Shown here piece by piece: positions 46,850 through 57,000 of a stretch of DNA of 64,000 bases (positions are counted from its first letter, which is position 1; each line of letters begins with the position of its first letter). Location of the stretch: positions 1 to 64,000 of the forward strand of contig REDH01000055.1 in NCBI GenBank assembly GCA_007693585.1. The letters run 5' to 3'. The translations under genes were made by a program, and so were the position numbers. The notes under the pieces were generated by a model. That model saw nothing but the letters and a program-made list of their open reading frames with translations. It was not told the DNA's origin and did not search any database. The DNA is from Deltaproteobacteria bacterium (GTDB lineage Bacteria; Myxococcota_A; Bradymonadia; REDH01).

Positions 46850-47997
46850 GAATGCGCCTCGTTCGTCGGGTCCGAGGGGTTGTCGTGCAACTGCTCGTCG
46901 TACAGCCGCCCGTCGCGCAGGGCCCAGTGGGCGGCTGGTTCGTCGAGCGGTACCCAGGCCGGATCGGTGGTGGTGATGAACACCTGGCCGCGTTCCCTGC
47001 GCAGTTCCTCGAAGAATCGTTCGTTCCGGCGAGCGTCGAACTCGCTCGTGACGTCATCGAGCAGCAGGATGGGCGGATGCCCGTGTTGTTCGGTGAGCAA
47101 CCTGATCTCGGCGATGCGAAAGGCAAGGATGAGCGCCCGGTGCTGTCCCTGGGACGCATGGGTGCGGGCGTCGCATCCGTCGATCGTTGCCTGCAGATCG
47201 TCCCGGTGCGGTCCCACGGTGGTGAACCCGCGTGCCAGATCCCGGCGGCGCGACCCTGCGAGGGCCTCGCGCAGGTGCGCCTCGAGATCCCCGGGCGAGG
47301 ATGCTCCGGGGGACGGGAGCTCGGGTTCGGCGACGTAGGCGATGTCGACCTGCCGGTGGGGATCGAAGATGCCGGCGAAGGCCTGGGCCATTCGTCCGCG
47401 GAGGATGTCGACCCAGTGGAGGCGGCGGGCGATGACTTGTGCTCCGGTCCGGGCGACCTGCACATCGAAGACCTCGAGCAGGGCCGGGTCCGGTCGCTCG
47501 TCCTTGAGGACGGCGTTTCGCTGCCGCAGGGCCGATTCGTAGGCGGCCACCTCTTCGGCCCACACGGGAGATGCATTGAAGATGAACCGATCGAGCAGCA
47601 GTCGACGACCGGATGGGCTTCCCCTGAACATCCCCACATCCTCGGGTGTGAACACCACGGTGTTCAGGGTTCCGAAGAAGTCGCTCAGCCGCCGCACGGG
47701 GCTTTCATTGACCTTCACCCGACGTGCTCGGGGATGAATCGTGACCTCGAGAGTCCGACGGCGCCCGGCCCGATCGATCGCACCGAGCAGCTTCGCCTCC
47801 TCGATACCATCCTGAAGGAGCTCGCGATTGCGAAACGATCGGAAGGAGCGAAGCGTGGACAGGAAGTGGATCGCCTCGAGCAGGTTGGTCTTCCCATGTC
47901 CGTTCGGACCATGGAGGACATTGAACCCGGCCGAGGGGGTCCAGTCGACGTCGGTGAGGTTGCGAAAGCCCTGGATGCGGAGGTGCTGGAGTTGCAC
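46846..47997 (-). CDS. recF: DNA replication/repair ATPase RecF
   Basis: 383 residues. RecF is an SMC-like ATPase that helps load RecA at ssDNA gaps. Walker A is HGPNGHGKTNLLEAI, the signature and Walker B region LLLDDVTSEFDARR, and N-terminal LQHLRIQGFRNL. The GTG at 47997 is 5 bp after the dnaN stop and gives the usual length; the longer open frame runs back through dnaN in another phase. dnaN-recF-PH-like genes form a tight unit. Confidence 0.96.
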   Translation of the reverse strand: MQLQHLRIQGFRNLTDVDWTPSAGFNVLHGPNGHGKTNLLEAIHFLSTLRSFRSFRNRELLQDGIEEAKLLGAIDRAGRRRTLEVTIHPRARRVKVNESPVRRLSDFFGTLNTVVFTPEDVGMFRGSPSGRRLLLDRFIFNASPVWAEEVAAYESALRQRNAVLKDERPDPALLEVFDVQVARTGAQVIARRLHWVDILRGRMAQAFAGIFDPHRQVDIAYVAEPELPSPGASSPGDLEAHLREALAGSRRRDLARGFTTVGPHRDDLQATIDGCDARTHASQGQHRALILAFRIAEIRLLTEQHGHPPILLLDDVTSEFDARRNERFFEELRRERGQVFITTTDPAWVPLDEPAAHWALRDGRLYDEQLHDNPSDPTNEAHS

Positions 47998-48002
47998 TGC
48001 GG

Positions 48003-49136
48003 TCAGATACGCATCGGCATGACGATGAACAGGGCGTCGTCGCCATCGTCGCCTTCGAGCTCTCGAAGGATGGTCGGCGACAGGGTGTCGACGACCTCCA
48101 TGGAGACCTCCTCTCCGGCGATGGTGTTCAGGACATCCAGGAGGTACCGGTAGTTGAATCCGGCCTTGACCGGTGCTCCGTTGTACTGGATGGCAACCCG
48201 CTCCTCGCACTCGCCCTTGTCGGGATCCTGCGCCCGGATGATGCAGGTCTCGTCCTCGAACTCGAGCCGCAGGCTGTACGTCTTGGTGTTCGAGAAGAGC
48301 GACACGAATCGGATGCGATCGACAAGCTCGGCTCGTTGCACCGTGGCGCGACGCTCTTCGCGCTCCTCGGGGATGACCTGCTGGAAGTTCGGGAAGGTCC
48401 CGTCGATCAGCCGAATGATGAGGTGGGTAGCCCCGAAGCGGAAGCACGCGCTGTTTCCCGACAGGCCCAGAGACACCGTCGCCAGGGTTCGATCGACCGA
48501 GCGCTGGAGCTCGGACAGGCCCTTGCGCGGGACGATAATCCCCTCGACCAGCGCCGGTGGTGGCTCCACATCCGCCGGCAGGGCCCGCGTTCGAACCCGG
48601 CTGAGCCGATGTCCGTCGGTCGACACCATCAGGGCCGACCCTTCGCCTTCCAGACGCAGGAGGGCTCCGGTGAGGTTCGGTCGACCCTCGTCCGTGGACA
48701 CGGAGAAGAGGGTTCGCTCGACCATGTGCATCAGCTTCCGGGTGTCGACATCGACCCAGTCGAGGCTGTCGACGGCGGGAAGGGTCGGAAATTCATCCGG
48801 ATCCATGCCCACGAGCCTGGCCCTCACCGAACCCGCGGTCAGGTGAACCCAGCCGTTCTCCTCGCGCTCGAGGGTCAGGGTGGGGCTCTTGATGTTCTTC
48901 ACGGCATCGTAGAGGTCGCGGCCGCGAATCGCCACTCGACCCGGAACGGACACCTCGCACCCGATGCTGGTGCGGATGCTGATGTCGTAGTCGGTCGCCT
49001 TCAGCGTCAGCGTTCCCTCGTCATCGACCTCGAGCAGCGCGTTGTGCAGGACGGGCTGGGTGCTCTTCGACGGAATCACACCGGTGATCTTGAACAGCTC
49101 GCGAGACAGGGCGCTGGTCTCCACCGTGATCTTCAT
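48003..49136 (-). CDS. dnaN: DNA polymerase III beta clamp
   Basis: 377 residues. The sliding clamp that tethers the polymerase. The N-terminus KITVETSALSRELFKITGVIPSKS is typical; other landmarks are ATDYDISIR, STDGHRLSR and the C-terminal VMPMRI. Three repeated beta-alpha domains fit the length. ATG 49136 follows AAGGAG. recF follows after 5 bp. dnaA lies 8.7 kb away with intervening genes on the opposite strand, an atypical layout. Confidence 0.98.
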   Translation of the reverse strand: MKITVETSALSRELFKITGVIPSKSTQPVLHNALLEVDDEGTLTLKATDYDISIRTSIGCEVSVPGRVAIRGRDLYDAVKNIKSPTLTLEREENGWVHLTAGSVRARLVGMDPDEFPTLPAVDSLDWVDVDTRKLMHMVERTLFSVSTDEGRPNLTGALLRLEGEGSALMVSTDGHRLSRVRTRALPADVEPPPALVEGIIVPRKGLSELQRSVDRTLATVSLGLSGNSACFRFGATHLIIRLIDGTFPNFQQVIPEEREERRATVQRAELVDRIRFVSLFSNTKTYSLRLEFEDETCIIRAQDPDKGECEERVAIQYNGAPVKAGFNYRYLLDVLNTIAGEEVSMEVVDTLSPTILRELEGDDGDDALFIVMPMRI

Positions 49137-49695
49137 CGGACTCCTTCGGGGAAGGGGACTGCGGAGAGGATGGGCATGGGGTGCAACGGATCGACTCACC
49201 CGAAGACGACATCGTGCTGGATCGGATCGGGAGAACGCTCCGGTCACCACCGACGTGGCGACCACCCTTAGTCCATCCCCGACGGACCGACAAGCGCCGC
49301 TCCGCATGTCATGGCCGGTCACGGGGCGCGCGCAACAAGGGGGGAGGAAAGGGATCCGAATCATCCGGATCCGGACTTCGTCCTCCTCCTCCCCGGTACT
49401 GTGTACATGTGGATGCGCGGCGGAGTGGCTTGTCACCCAAAGGGAATTACGGGTGGCATGGCAGTGGATGATCCGTGGAGTAGTCCGTGGACCGGCAGGG
49501 GACACCTGTGGGCGCTGCGCGTCCTGCACAGCGGTCCACAGGAGTGGGGCAGGAACAGCCCCACAGGGTGTGGACAGAAAGCGGCAGGGTTGTGAACGAC
49601 AGGTGAACGACACACTCCAGGTCCTGTGCAGGGGCTCACCGGATCCAAAAGCCACTTCTTCTTCCCGATGCAGTCCGCGCGCCGGAGTCTCGACC
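49137..49695. other. Divergent intergenic region upstream of dnaN with DnaA-box-like sites
   Basis: 559 bp with no supported gene between dnaN (minus) and the Na/Pi transporter (plus). Several imperfect DnaA-box cores occur: TGTGGATG at 49408, TCCACA at 49535, TGTGGACAG at 49569. A direct repeat GTGAACGACA occurs twice near 49592 and 49603. A purine/pyrimidine-rich part with inverted GGATCCG/CGGATCC lies near 49352-49372. It may contain the dnaN promoter, DnaA regulation sites or a remnant origin. Confidence 0.4.
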
Positions 49696-51294
49696 ATGCT
49701 TCCCACCCTTCTCGGCGGAATCGGCCTGTTCCTGCTCGGCATGCTGTTGCTCACCGACGGGCTTCAGGCTGCCGCGGGCGATGCGCTCCGCAGGCTGCTG
49801 GCCCGGTTCACCCGAGGACCCCTGGCCGCGGTGGGTACGGGGATGGCCTTCACGGCGATCGTGCAGTCGTCGAGCATCACGACGCTGGCCACCATCGGCT
49901 TCGTGAGCGCTGGCCTCATGACCTTCACGCAGTCGATCGGAGTGATCTTCGGTGCCAACCTGGGGACGACCGTCACCTCGTGGCTGGTCAGCACCATCGG
50001 GCTCAACGTGAAGCTCGACGCGTTCGCCCTGCCCGTCGTGGGGATCGGGGCCCTCCTTCGCATGTTCAGTCGAGGCCGTCTTTCCCATCTTGGGACCGTG
50101 CTGGCAGGATTCGGGCTCCTCTTCATCGGGATCGAGACGCTCCAGGCGGCCATGGCGGACGTCGGGGACACCATCGCCCTCGACCGGTTCATCCGCGATG
50201 GCGTCCTCGGTCGCCTGCTGCTGGTCCTCTTCGGCATCGTCATGACGATCGTCATGCAGTCTTCCAGCGCCGCGGTGGCGACTACCCTGACGGCCCTTCA
50301 CGCCGGAGCCATCGGGCTCGGGGATGCGGCCGCCGTGGTGGTCGGCCAGAACGTCGGGACCACGGCCAAGGCCGCGCTCGGCGCGCTCGGTGCATCGCTG
50401 GCCGCGCGCCGGACCGCCCTCGCCCACATCATCTTCAACCTGGTCACGGGGGTGCTCGCCTTCCTGATCCTGCCCCTCTTCGTCTTCGGTGTGGATGTTC
50501 TCGCGGATCGGCTCGGCAACCCCAGCGATGCGGTGAGCCTCGCTGCCTTCCACACGGCGTTCAACCTGCTGGGTGTGGCGCTGTTCCTGCCCTTCATCGG
50601 ACGCTTCGCAGCCCTGATCGAGCGCATCCTTCCCGATCGCGTCGAGCCGTTGCTCTGGCGGCTGGCCGATGTGCGCGAGGCCGCGCCGGAGATCGGTCTG
50701 CAGGCCGCGCGCCTCACCCTCGTCGATGTCCGCCTGCAGATCGTGGCCCTGATCGGACGATGGCGGGGAGGCGAGTTCGACGCCCGCAGCCTCTCCGATC
50801 ACGTCCATCCCGTGTTCACGGCGCTGAGCGGGGTCCGCACCTTTCTCGGAACCCTGACCGTCCCCGAGACGCGGAAGGACGAGGTGCTCCGCCTCGAGCG
50901 CACCTTCCATGCTCTCGAGCACCTCGGTCGGCTGGCCGATGCGCTGGGCGAGCAGCAGCATGCCGACCTGGCCGCCCGAAGTGACACCCTGCGGGCCCTC
51001 GTCGAGTCCCTCGACGAGTTGCTCCGGCGCACCGAAGCGGGCGATGCCGACGCGGTGGGCGCAGTTTCGACCCGGATCGCCGAGCTTCGCAAGGCCCTGC
51101 GCGAGGACCTCCTTCGGACCGCATCGCGCGGCGCGGTGTCGATCGACGCGGCGGAGCTGAGGCTGAGCACGAGCCGGTGGGTTGACCGGGTCGGCTACCA
51201 CATCTGGCGATCCCTCGTGCATCTCCATGACGATCCGGACGCCTCCACCCCGGAGGACACTGCGCAGCGTGATCCCGACGAACGGTCGCCCTGA
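49696..51294 (+). CDS. Na+/Pi cotransporter family protein with PhoU-like tail
   Basis: 532 residues. Two QSSS motifs (AIVQSSSITT and IVMQSSSAAV), each followed by a GxNxGTT repeat (GANLGTTVTS and GQNVGTTAKA), define the NptA/YjbB family of sodium-dependent phosphate transporters. About 8-9 membrane segments span residues 1-310. The C-terminal 220 residues are helical and PhoU-like. It probably moves phosphate across the inner membrane. ATG 49696 gives the family start (LLGGIGLFLLGMLLL). It lies between dnaN and dnaA on the opposite strand. Confidence 0.92.
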   Translation: MLPTLLGGIGLFLLGMLLLTDGLQAAAGDALRRLLARFTRGPLAAVGTGMAFTAIVQSSSITTLATIGFVSAGLMTFTQSIGVIFGANLGTTVTSWLVSTIGLNVKLDAFALPVVGIGALLRMFSRGRLSHLGTVLAGFGLLFIGIETLQAAMADVGDTIALDRFIRDGVLGRLLLVLFGIVMTIVMQSSSAAVATTLTALHAGAIGLGDAAAVVVGQNVGTTAKAALGALGASLAARRTALAHIIFNLVTGVLAFLILPLFVFGVDVLADRLGNPSDAVSLAAFHTAFNLLGVALFLPFIGRFAALIERILPDRVEPLLWRLADVREAAPEIGLQAARLTLVDVRLQIVALIGRWRGGEFDARSLSDHVHPVFTALSGVRTFLGTLTVPETRKDEVLRLERTFHALEHLGRLADALGEQQHADLAARSDTLRALVESLDELLRRTEAGDADAVGAVSTRIAELRKALREDLLRTASRGAVSIDAAELRLSTSRWVDRVGYHIWRSLVHLHDDPDASTPEDTAQRDPDERSP

Positions 51295-51430
51295 CGCAGC
51301 GCAGCATCGGGCCTGCTTGAAGGTTCATGGCGGGGAACGCAGCCATCGGCAGGTCGTGTGGGCGTCACCCCGTCGACATCGGGCTCGCGCCCGGCCTTCC
51401 CCCCGCCTCCCGAATCCCCGGATTGCACGC

Positions 51431-53578
51431 ATGTTCCGCCCTCGTGTCCCCTGTCACGTCCTCGCCACTCCGTTCTTCGTCCTCGCCCTCGCTCACGCGG
51501 GATGCGTGGGGGATGAACGGCCGGATCCGACCTTTGCGGACTCCAGTGCGTCCTCTGCCGAATCGTCCGGGGTCGAGCCGTCCGATGTCGGGTCGTCCTC
51601 GGATCCCGGAGTGACCGGGAGCATGTCCGAAGACGAGAGTCCCGATTGCGATCCGATCCATCGCGGAGCCTGCGCGTTGCCCTGGCCATCGAACCTTTAC
51701 CTGGCGAGCGCACCGGAGCGGACCACCGGGGTCGAGCTTCGGTTCGGGGAGACCACGCTCCCGGCGAACCGGAACGGGGTTCATGTCAGCCCGGATCCCT
51801 ACCGGCGCATGGATGGCTATGGTCTCGGCAGCGCGATCATCCTGTTCTGGCCGGACCTCGACCATGAGGCCAGCGATCTTCCCCGGCAGGATGACCTCGG
51901 TGCGTCGATCGCCGAGGATGCCCCGGTGGTGCTGCTGCGGGTGGACCAGGACGGGACCCTGGAACGGGTTCCATACTTCGCGGAGATCGACGTGCACCCG
52001 GCGACGTCCGGGAGCCAGCGTTCGCTCTACATCCGGCCGGCGGTGATCCTCGAGGAAGGAACGCGCTACGTGGTCGGGGTGCGCAACCTGGTCGACACCG
52101 CCGGGGATCCGATCACCCCGGAGCCTGCCTTCGTGGCCTTGCGCGACGGAGAGACCGCAAACGATCCCCAGCTCTCGGATCGCCAGGAGCGGTTCACCGA
52201 TCTGCTGGACATCCTCGAGGACTACGGCGTCGATCGCGGGGAGTGGATCGTGGCCTGGGACTTCGTGACGGCGAGCAGCGACGGGCTGCACGGGTACATG
52301 CTCTCGATGCGGGACAGGGCCTTCGATCTCATGCCGGAAGGAGCCGAGCTCGAGATTCTCGAGCTGATCCCGGAGCCGAACGCAGACGAGTTCATGCGGG
52401 TCGAGCTCCGGTACCGCACGCCCCGGTTCACGCGCCAGGCGGCGCTCAGTCCCGGCAGCAGCCAGACCTGGTACGTGCTCAACCTCGGCGAGGACGGTCG
52501 GCCGACCGAGGTCCGCGAGAGTGGCGAGTTCCAGTTCTCCGAAGGGACGGTCTACACCCTGATCCCACGGTCCGTTCTCGACGGCGAGCCGCACGGGCTG
52601 ATGCTCTACGGGCACGGTCTCCTCGGCTCGGGCAGCCAGACCTACGGGGGCTACAACCGCAGGATCGCCAACGACCACCGGTTCATCTACTTCGGCATCG
52701 ACATGCTCGGCATGTCGTCCGGTGATGTCGCGGCGGTGCTTCGGCTGCTCCCCGAGCTGTCCCAGTTCCCCTGGCTGGCCGATCGTCTCCATCAGGGGGT
52801 CATCGACAGCGTGCTCGTCGCCCGCGGGATGGCGACACGCTTCGACGCGCTGCTTCGGACGGCCCTCGAGAACTCGGACCTGTTCGAGACCCCGGAGGAC
52901 GTGCCGGCGGTGAACATCAACAGCGATGAGCTGGTGTACTCCGGCATCAGCCAGGGAGGCATCTTCGGCGTGACCGTTGTGGCCGTCAGCCCAGACATCC
53001 GGCACGGACACATGGGTGTGCCCGGAAACAATTACTCCACCCTGCTGCATCGCTCGAGCAACTTCACGACCTACCTGATCCCGATGCAGAGCAGCTACCG
53101 GAACGCCGTCGACCGCGCGATCCTGCTCTCCACGATCCAGCTCCTGTGGGACGGCAGCGATCCCGTGAGCTACATGCACCGGGCGAGCGGTCGCCCGTTC
53201 CCCGGGCAGGAAGCGTCGCGCATCCTGCTGGCGCCCGTTCGCGGCGACTATCAGGTCGAGGTCCAGACGAACGAGTTCGCCGTCCGCAGCGGTTTCGGCA
53301 TCGACCTGCTCGAGAACTACGACGTGGACCGCACGCCCTGGGGCATCACGCCGGTCTCCTATCCCCACGAAGGATCCGGCGTCGTCCTGTGGAACTACGG
53401 CAACCCCTGGCCTCCCGCCAGCGCGAACGCGCCGCCCCAGGATGACCTCGGCGATCCCCACGGCGCCCCACGCTTCGATCCCGAACACGGTCGGCAGCTG
53501 GCGCACTTCCTGCGCACCGGCGAGATCATCGACGTCTGCGAGGGCGCCCCATGCCTGCGGGGCGCAGCCCTCGACTGA
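51431..53578 (+). CDS. Secreted lipoprotein with alpha/beta-hydrolase-like features
   Basis: 715 residues with a signal peptide ending HAGC, followed by a Ser/Asp-rich linker typical of surface lipoproteins. A possible nucleophile elbow is SGISQGGIFG, with an oxyanion-type LMLYGHGLLGSG about 140 residues before it. These suggest an esterase/lipase-like or related fold, but family membership is uncertain and the acid and His residues cannot be assigned. N-terminal ALPWPSNLYL is found in similar uncharacterised myxobacterial proteins, as far as I recall. No SD was obvious; ATG 51431 fits the signal peptide. Confidence 0.7.
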   Translation: MFRPRVPCHVLATPFFVLALAHAGCVGDERPDPTFADSSASSAESSGVEPSDVGSSSDPGVTGSMSEDESPDCDPIHRGACALPWPSNLYLASAPERTTGVELRFGETTLPANRNGVHVSPDPYRRMDGYGLGSAIILFWPDLDHEASDLPRQDDLGASIAEDAPVVLLRVDQDGTLERVPYFAEIDVHPATSGSQRSLYIRPAVILEEGTRYVVGVRNLVDTAGDPITPEPAFVALRDGETANDPQLSDRQERFTDLLDILEDYGVDRGEWIVAWDFVTASSDGLHGYMLSMRDRAFDLMPEGAELEILELIPEPNADEFMRVELRYRTPRFTRQAALSPGSSQTWYVLNLGEDGRPTEVRESGEFQFSEGTVYTLIPRSVLDGEPHGLMLYGHGLLGSGSQTYGGYNRRIANDHRFIYFGIDMLGMSSGDVAAVLRLLPELSQFPWLADRLHQGVIDSVLVARGMATRFDALLRTALENSDLFETPEDVPAVNINSDELVYSGISQGGIFGVTVVAVSPDIRHGHMGVPGNNYSTLLHRSSNFTTYLIPMQSSYRNAVDRAILLSTIQLLWDGSDPVSYMHRASGRPFPGQEASRILLAPVRGDYQVEVQTNEFAVRSGFGIDLLENYDVDRTPWGITPVSYPHEGSGVVLWNYGNPWPPASANAPPQDDLGDPHGAPRFDPEHGRQLAHFLRTGEIIDVCEGAPCLRGAALD

Positions 53579-53765
53579 AGCCCGGAAACGCGTCGCGCAA
53601 GGGATTGTCCGGCCTCCGAAAGCAGGCGCACTCCGTGCTCCTTGACGGCCCCGGTCCTGTGGTGCCATCCTGTGGAGGGTCATCCAGCTCAGGAGAGTGT
53701 GCGTCCGGGACGGGACGGGCGTGCGCCATCAATGCTCCCGTCGCCCCATATTGTGGAGAGAAGTC

Positions 53766-54074
53766 ATGACCTATCAGGATGTTATCGCGGCCCTCGAATC
53801 GGCCATCGCAGCAAACCCCTCGGAGTTTCTCGCGTTCGATGCGGTGATCGGACTCGAGATTGAAGATGAGAATCAAGGGTTTGTCTACTACAAGGGAGAT
53901 CTCGACTCCAAGGCGAAGGCGCCCTACATCACGTCGGCGTCGTCCATGCCCACGGATGCCGCGCTGACCGTTCAGGTGAAGGACAAGGACTTCGTGGACC
54001 TCTACGAGAACAAGCTGCTCCCCATCGCCGCGATTTCCAGCGGAAAGCTGAAGATCGTCTCCACCTGTTCCTGA
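53766..54074 (+). CDS. Small SCP2-like sterol/lipid-binding protein
   Basis: 102 residues. The C-terminal half, LTVQVKDKDFVDLYENKLLPIAAISSGKLKIVS (in pieces VQVKDKDFVDL and SSGKLKI), fits the SCP2 sterol-carrier pattern. The start MTYQDVIAALESAIAANP lies 7 bp after GGAGAG. Such domains bind fatty acyl-CoA, sterols or other lipids in the cytoplasm. The product ends 21 bp before the large kinase gene, so they may form an operon. Composition is less GC-rich than its neighbours. Confidence 0.65.
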   Translation: MTYQDVIAALESAIAANPSEFLAFDAVIGLEIEDENQGFVYYKGDLDSKAKAPYITSASSMPTDAALTVQVKDKDFVDLYENKLLPIAAISSGKLKIVSTCS

Positions 54075-54095
54075 CACGACGAGAAGAACCGGCCG

Positions 54096-57000
54096 GTGCC
54101 GGTGTGCTCGGGACTGGACGATGGCGCGTCGCGTGCGCTACCGTCCAGCGCGTGGCCGTCCTCGCGTCTCGTGTCCCTCGTGCAGATCTCCCTCGGACCC
54201 TTCATCCTCCAACAGCCCATCGCCACGGGAGGCATGGGGTCCGTGTGGTCGGGTCGTCACGCCACCGAAGATATCCCGGTCGCCGTCAAGGTCATCACGG
54301 GCCACCGGGCACGGCTGCGGAGATTCCGCGAGGACTTCGAGCGTGAGGTCCGCTCGCTCGCACGCCTCGAACATCCGAACATCACCTGGATTCACGAGTA
54401 CGGCGTGATCGACTCGCGGGCCGAGCGTGCCTCCGACGGACACCTCGTGGCCGACTCTCCCTATCTGGTGATGGAACATGTCGGTGGGGGCTCGCTGCAC
54501 CGACACCTCGGTCGCATGGCGTGGAATGACGTGCTCGACATCACCCGGGCCGTCCTGTCGGCACTGGCCCACGCTCACGCGCGAGGAGTGATCCACCGGG
54601 ACATCAAGCCGGGCAACGTGCTCCTGGCTGGCCCGGAGGACCTTCGGCCCGCAACCAAGCTCGCCGACTTCGGCATCGCGCATGCTGCGGATGCCCACAC
54701 GCGGAGCCGCGATGACGCCCCCAGCCCGGCCACCCGCGAGGAACCCGCAGGCACTCCCTGGTACATGGCGCCCGAGCAGTTCGCCGGCCGCTGGCGAGAG
54801 TACGGTCCCTGGACCGACCTCTATGCCCTGGGCATCCTGTTGTGGGAGCTGACCACCGGATCGCTCCCGTTTCGGGGAGACGCCTTCGTGGAGGTTGCCA
54901 TGCAGCACATGGAGGCCCCCCTGCCCGCGTACCATCCGGTCTGTTCCGTTCCGTCCGGCTGGGAGGGGTGGCTCAGGGCCCTCCTCGACAAGCAACCGAT
55001 GGCGCGGTTCCGCAGGGCGGCCGACGCGCTCGCTGCGCTCGATCAGGTTCTGGAGGATGGTGGTGTGCGGCACGACACGGTTGTCGACATGGCGGTCCAA
55101 GGCCATCCGGGGCTTGGCTCGCCAAGGCCGGTGTCGATCGATCCGGATCCGACGGTGCGCTCCGCACCGTCGATCTCCTCTTCCGGCCCGCTCGGCGCTT
55201 CGGCCCATGCGCCGACCCTTCCCCCGCGTGATCACGGGACCCTCCCCGAGCAGGGGCCGGCCACTGCCGGCCAGATCCGGGCAACGTCGGTCCGCCCGCC
55301 GTTTCGGGACTGGAGAGACCTGTCGGCGGCCTCGAGCGCGGGCATCCTGCGCGGGTGCGGCTTGCAGCTTCTGGGCATGCGCCAGCTGGGCACCGTGGAT
55401 CGGTTCGCGGAGCGCGATCGCCTCTGGGCCATGCTCGGCGAGGTCACCCATCTCCGGAGCCCCAGAGTCGCCGTGGTGTCCGGGCCGGTCGGGACGGGCA
55501 AGAGTCATCTGACCCGCTGGCTGACCGAGACGGGGATGCAGGGGGGATACCTCACCGGGCTCCGCGCTGCACACCTCCAGGCCCAGTCGGCCGGACGTCC
55601 GATGGCCCGGATGCTCGCCGAGCACTTGCGATGCGTCGGGCTGGACGAGTTGCGCGCACACCGCCAGATCGAGCGCCGCCTGGGTGCACAGGGGACGCCC
55701 AATCCGAACGAGGTCAGGGCGCTCGTGGCCTACCTCCGGGAGGGTGGAGAGCTGTCCGCCGGAGAAGGGGAGGAAGTCCCGACCGCCTGGCAGTTCAGCG
55801 GCCCGGACGAGCGATATGCCCTCCTCTATCGGACGCTCCACCGCGCCATGCGCGAACGGCCGGTGCTGCTCGTGCTCGAGGACTGCGAGCACGCTCCGGA
55901 GACCATCGACCTGGCTGGACGACTCGTCGAAGACGCCCTCCCGGGAGACTTTCCCCTCGCCATTGTTCTCACCGTGGGGTCCGAGGCGGTGGCATCGGAC
56001 CGTGATCTCGCTGCCGCCATCGGAAGTCTGGTCGGACGCGTCGACGCCCTGCGGCTCGACCTTGGCCCGCTTCCCGAACCGGATCTGCGCGAGCTCTTCT
56101 CCGGTTCCCTCGGTCTCGACGGCCGCGTGGTCGATCAGCTCGTGGACCGTACCGCCGGCAATCCCCTGTTCGCCGTCCAGCTCGTCGGCGATCTGGTGCA
56201 GCGCGAGCTGCTGCGCTTTGCGGGCGGACGATTCCAGCTCCGTCCAGGGACCACGCTCACGCTCCCGGAAAACCTGTTCGAACTCGCCCGGGCGCGGCTC
56301 GAGGACATCGTGCAGCTCTTCGGAAACCAGGGCCTGCAGTGGCTCGAACTGGCCGCCACCCTCGGGGATCATGTCCGGTTCGGCGAGTGGCTCCGCATCG
56401 CCTGCATGGACAGTCCCCCCGGTTCGGATCCGGAAGCTGCGCTCAGGGCCATCGTCGACTGGCTCCTTCGCAGTCGACTCGCCGAAACCAGGCAGGAAGG
56501 CTGGGTGTTCAGCCACGCGATCTTTCGCGAGAGCCTGCTGGGGAACGCCCGGCGCGAGCGGCGCCTCGTTCGACACCACGAGTGCTGCCTTCGGCTCTTC
56601 GATGGTCGCATCGACAGTCCGGTGCTCCAGGAACGCAAGGGAAGACATGAACAGGGTGCCGGCCGTCTCGACGCCGCGGTCATCAGCCTCGTCGAGGCGG
56701 CGGACGGCTTCACGACGCGGCGCCAGCTGGACAACGCCCACCGACTCGTCTTCGAGTCCGAGGGGATTCTCAACAGCCTGGGCGCCCCGGATGACGACAT
56801 CCGCCGACTCCCGGGCTGGATCATCCTCAGTCACATCCACATGGCCCGCTGGGAGATGAAGCCGGCGCTCCAGTGGGCACAGCGTGCCGAGCGGCGGGCG
56901 CGCGCCGCGGGCCGTCTCGAGCTCGCGTTCGAGGCCGCCTTCGTGGCCGTCTCCACGCAACGCCATCTCGGGCCGGTTCCCGGAGAAATCGATCGGGTGC

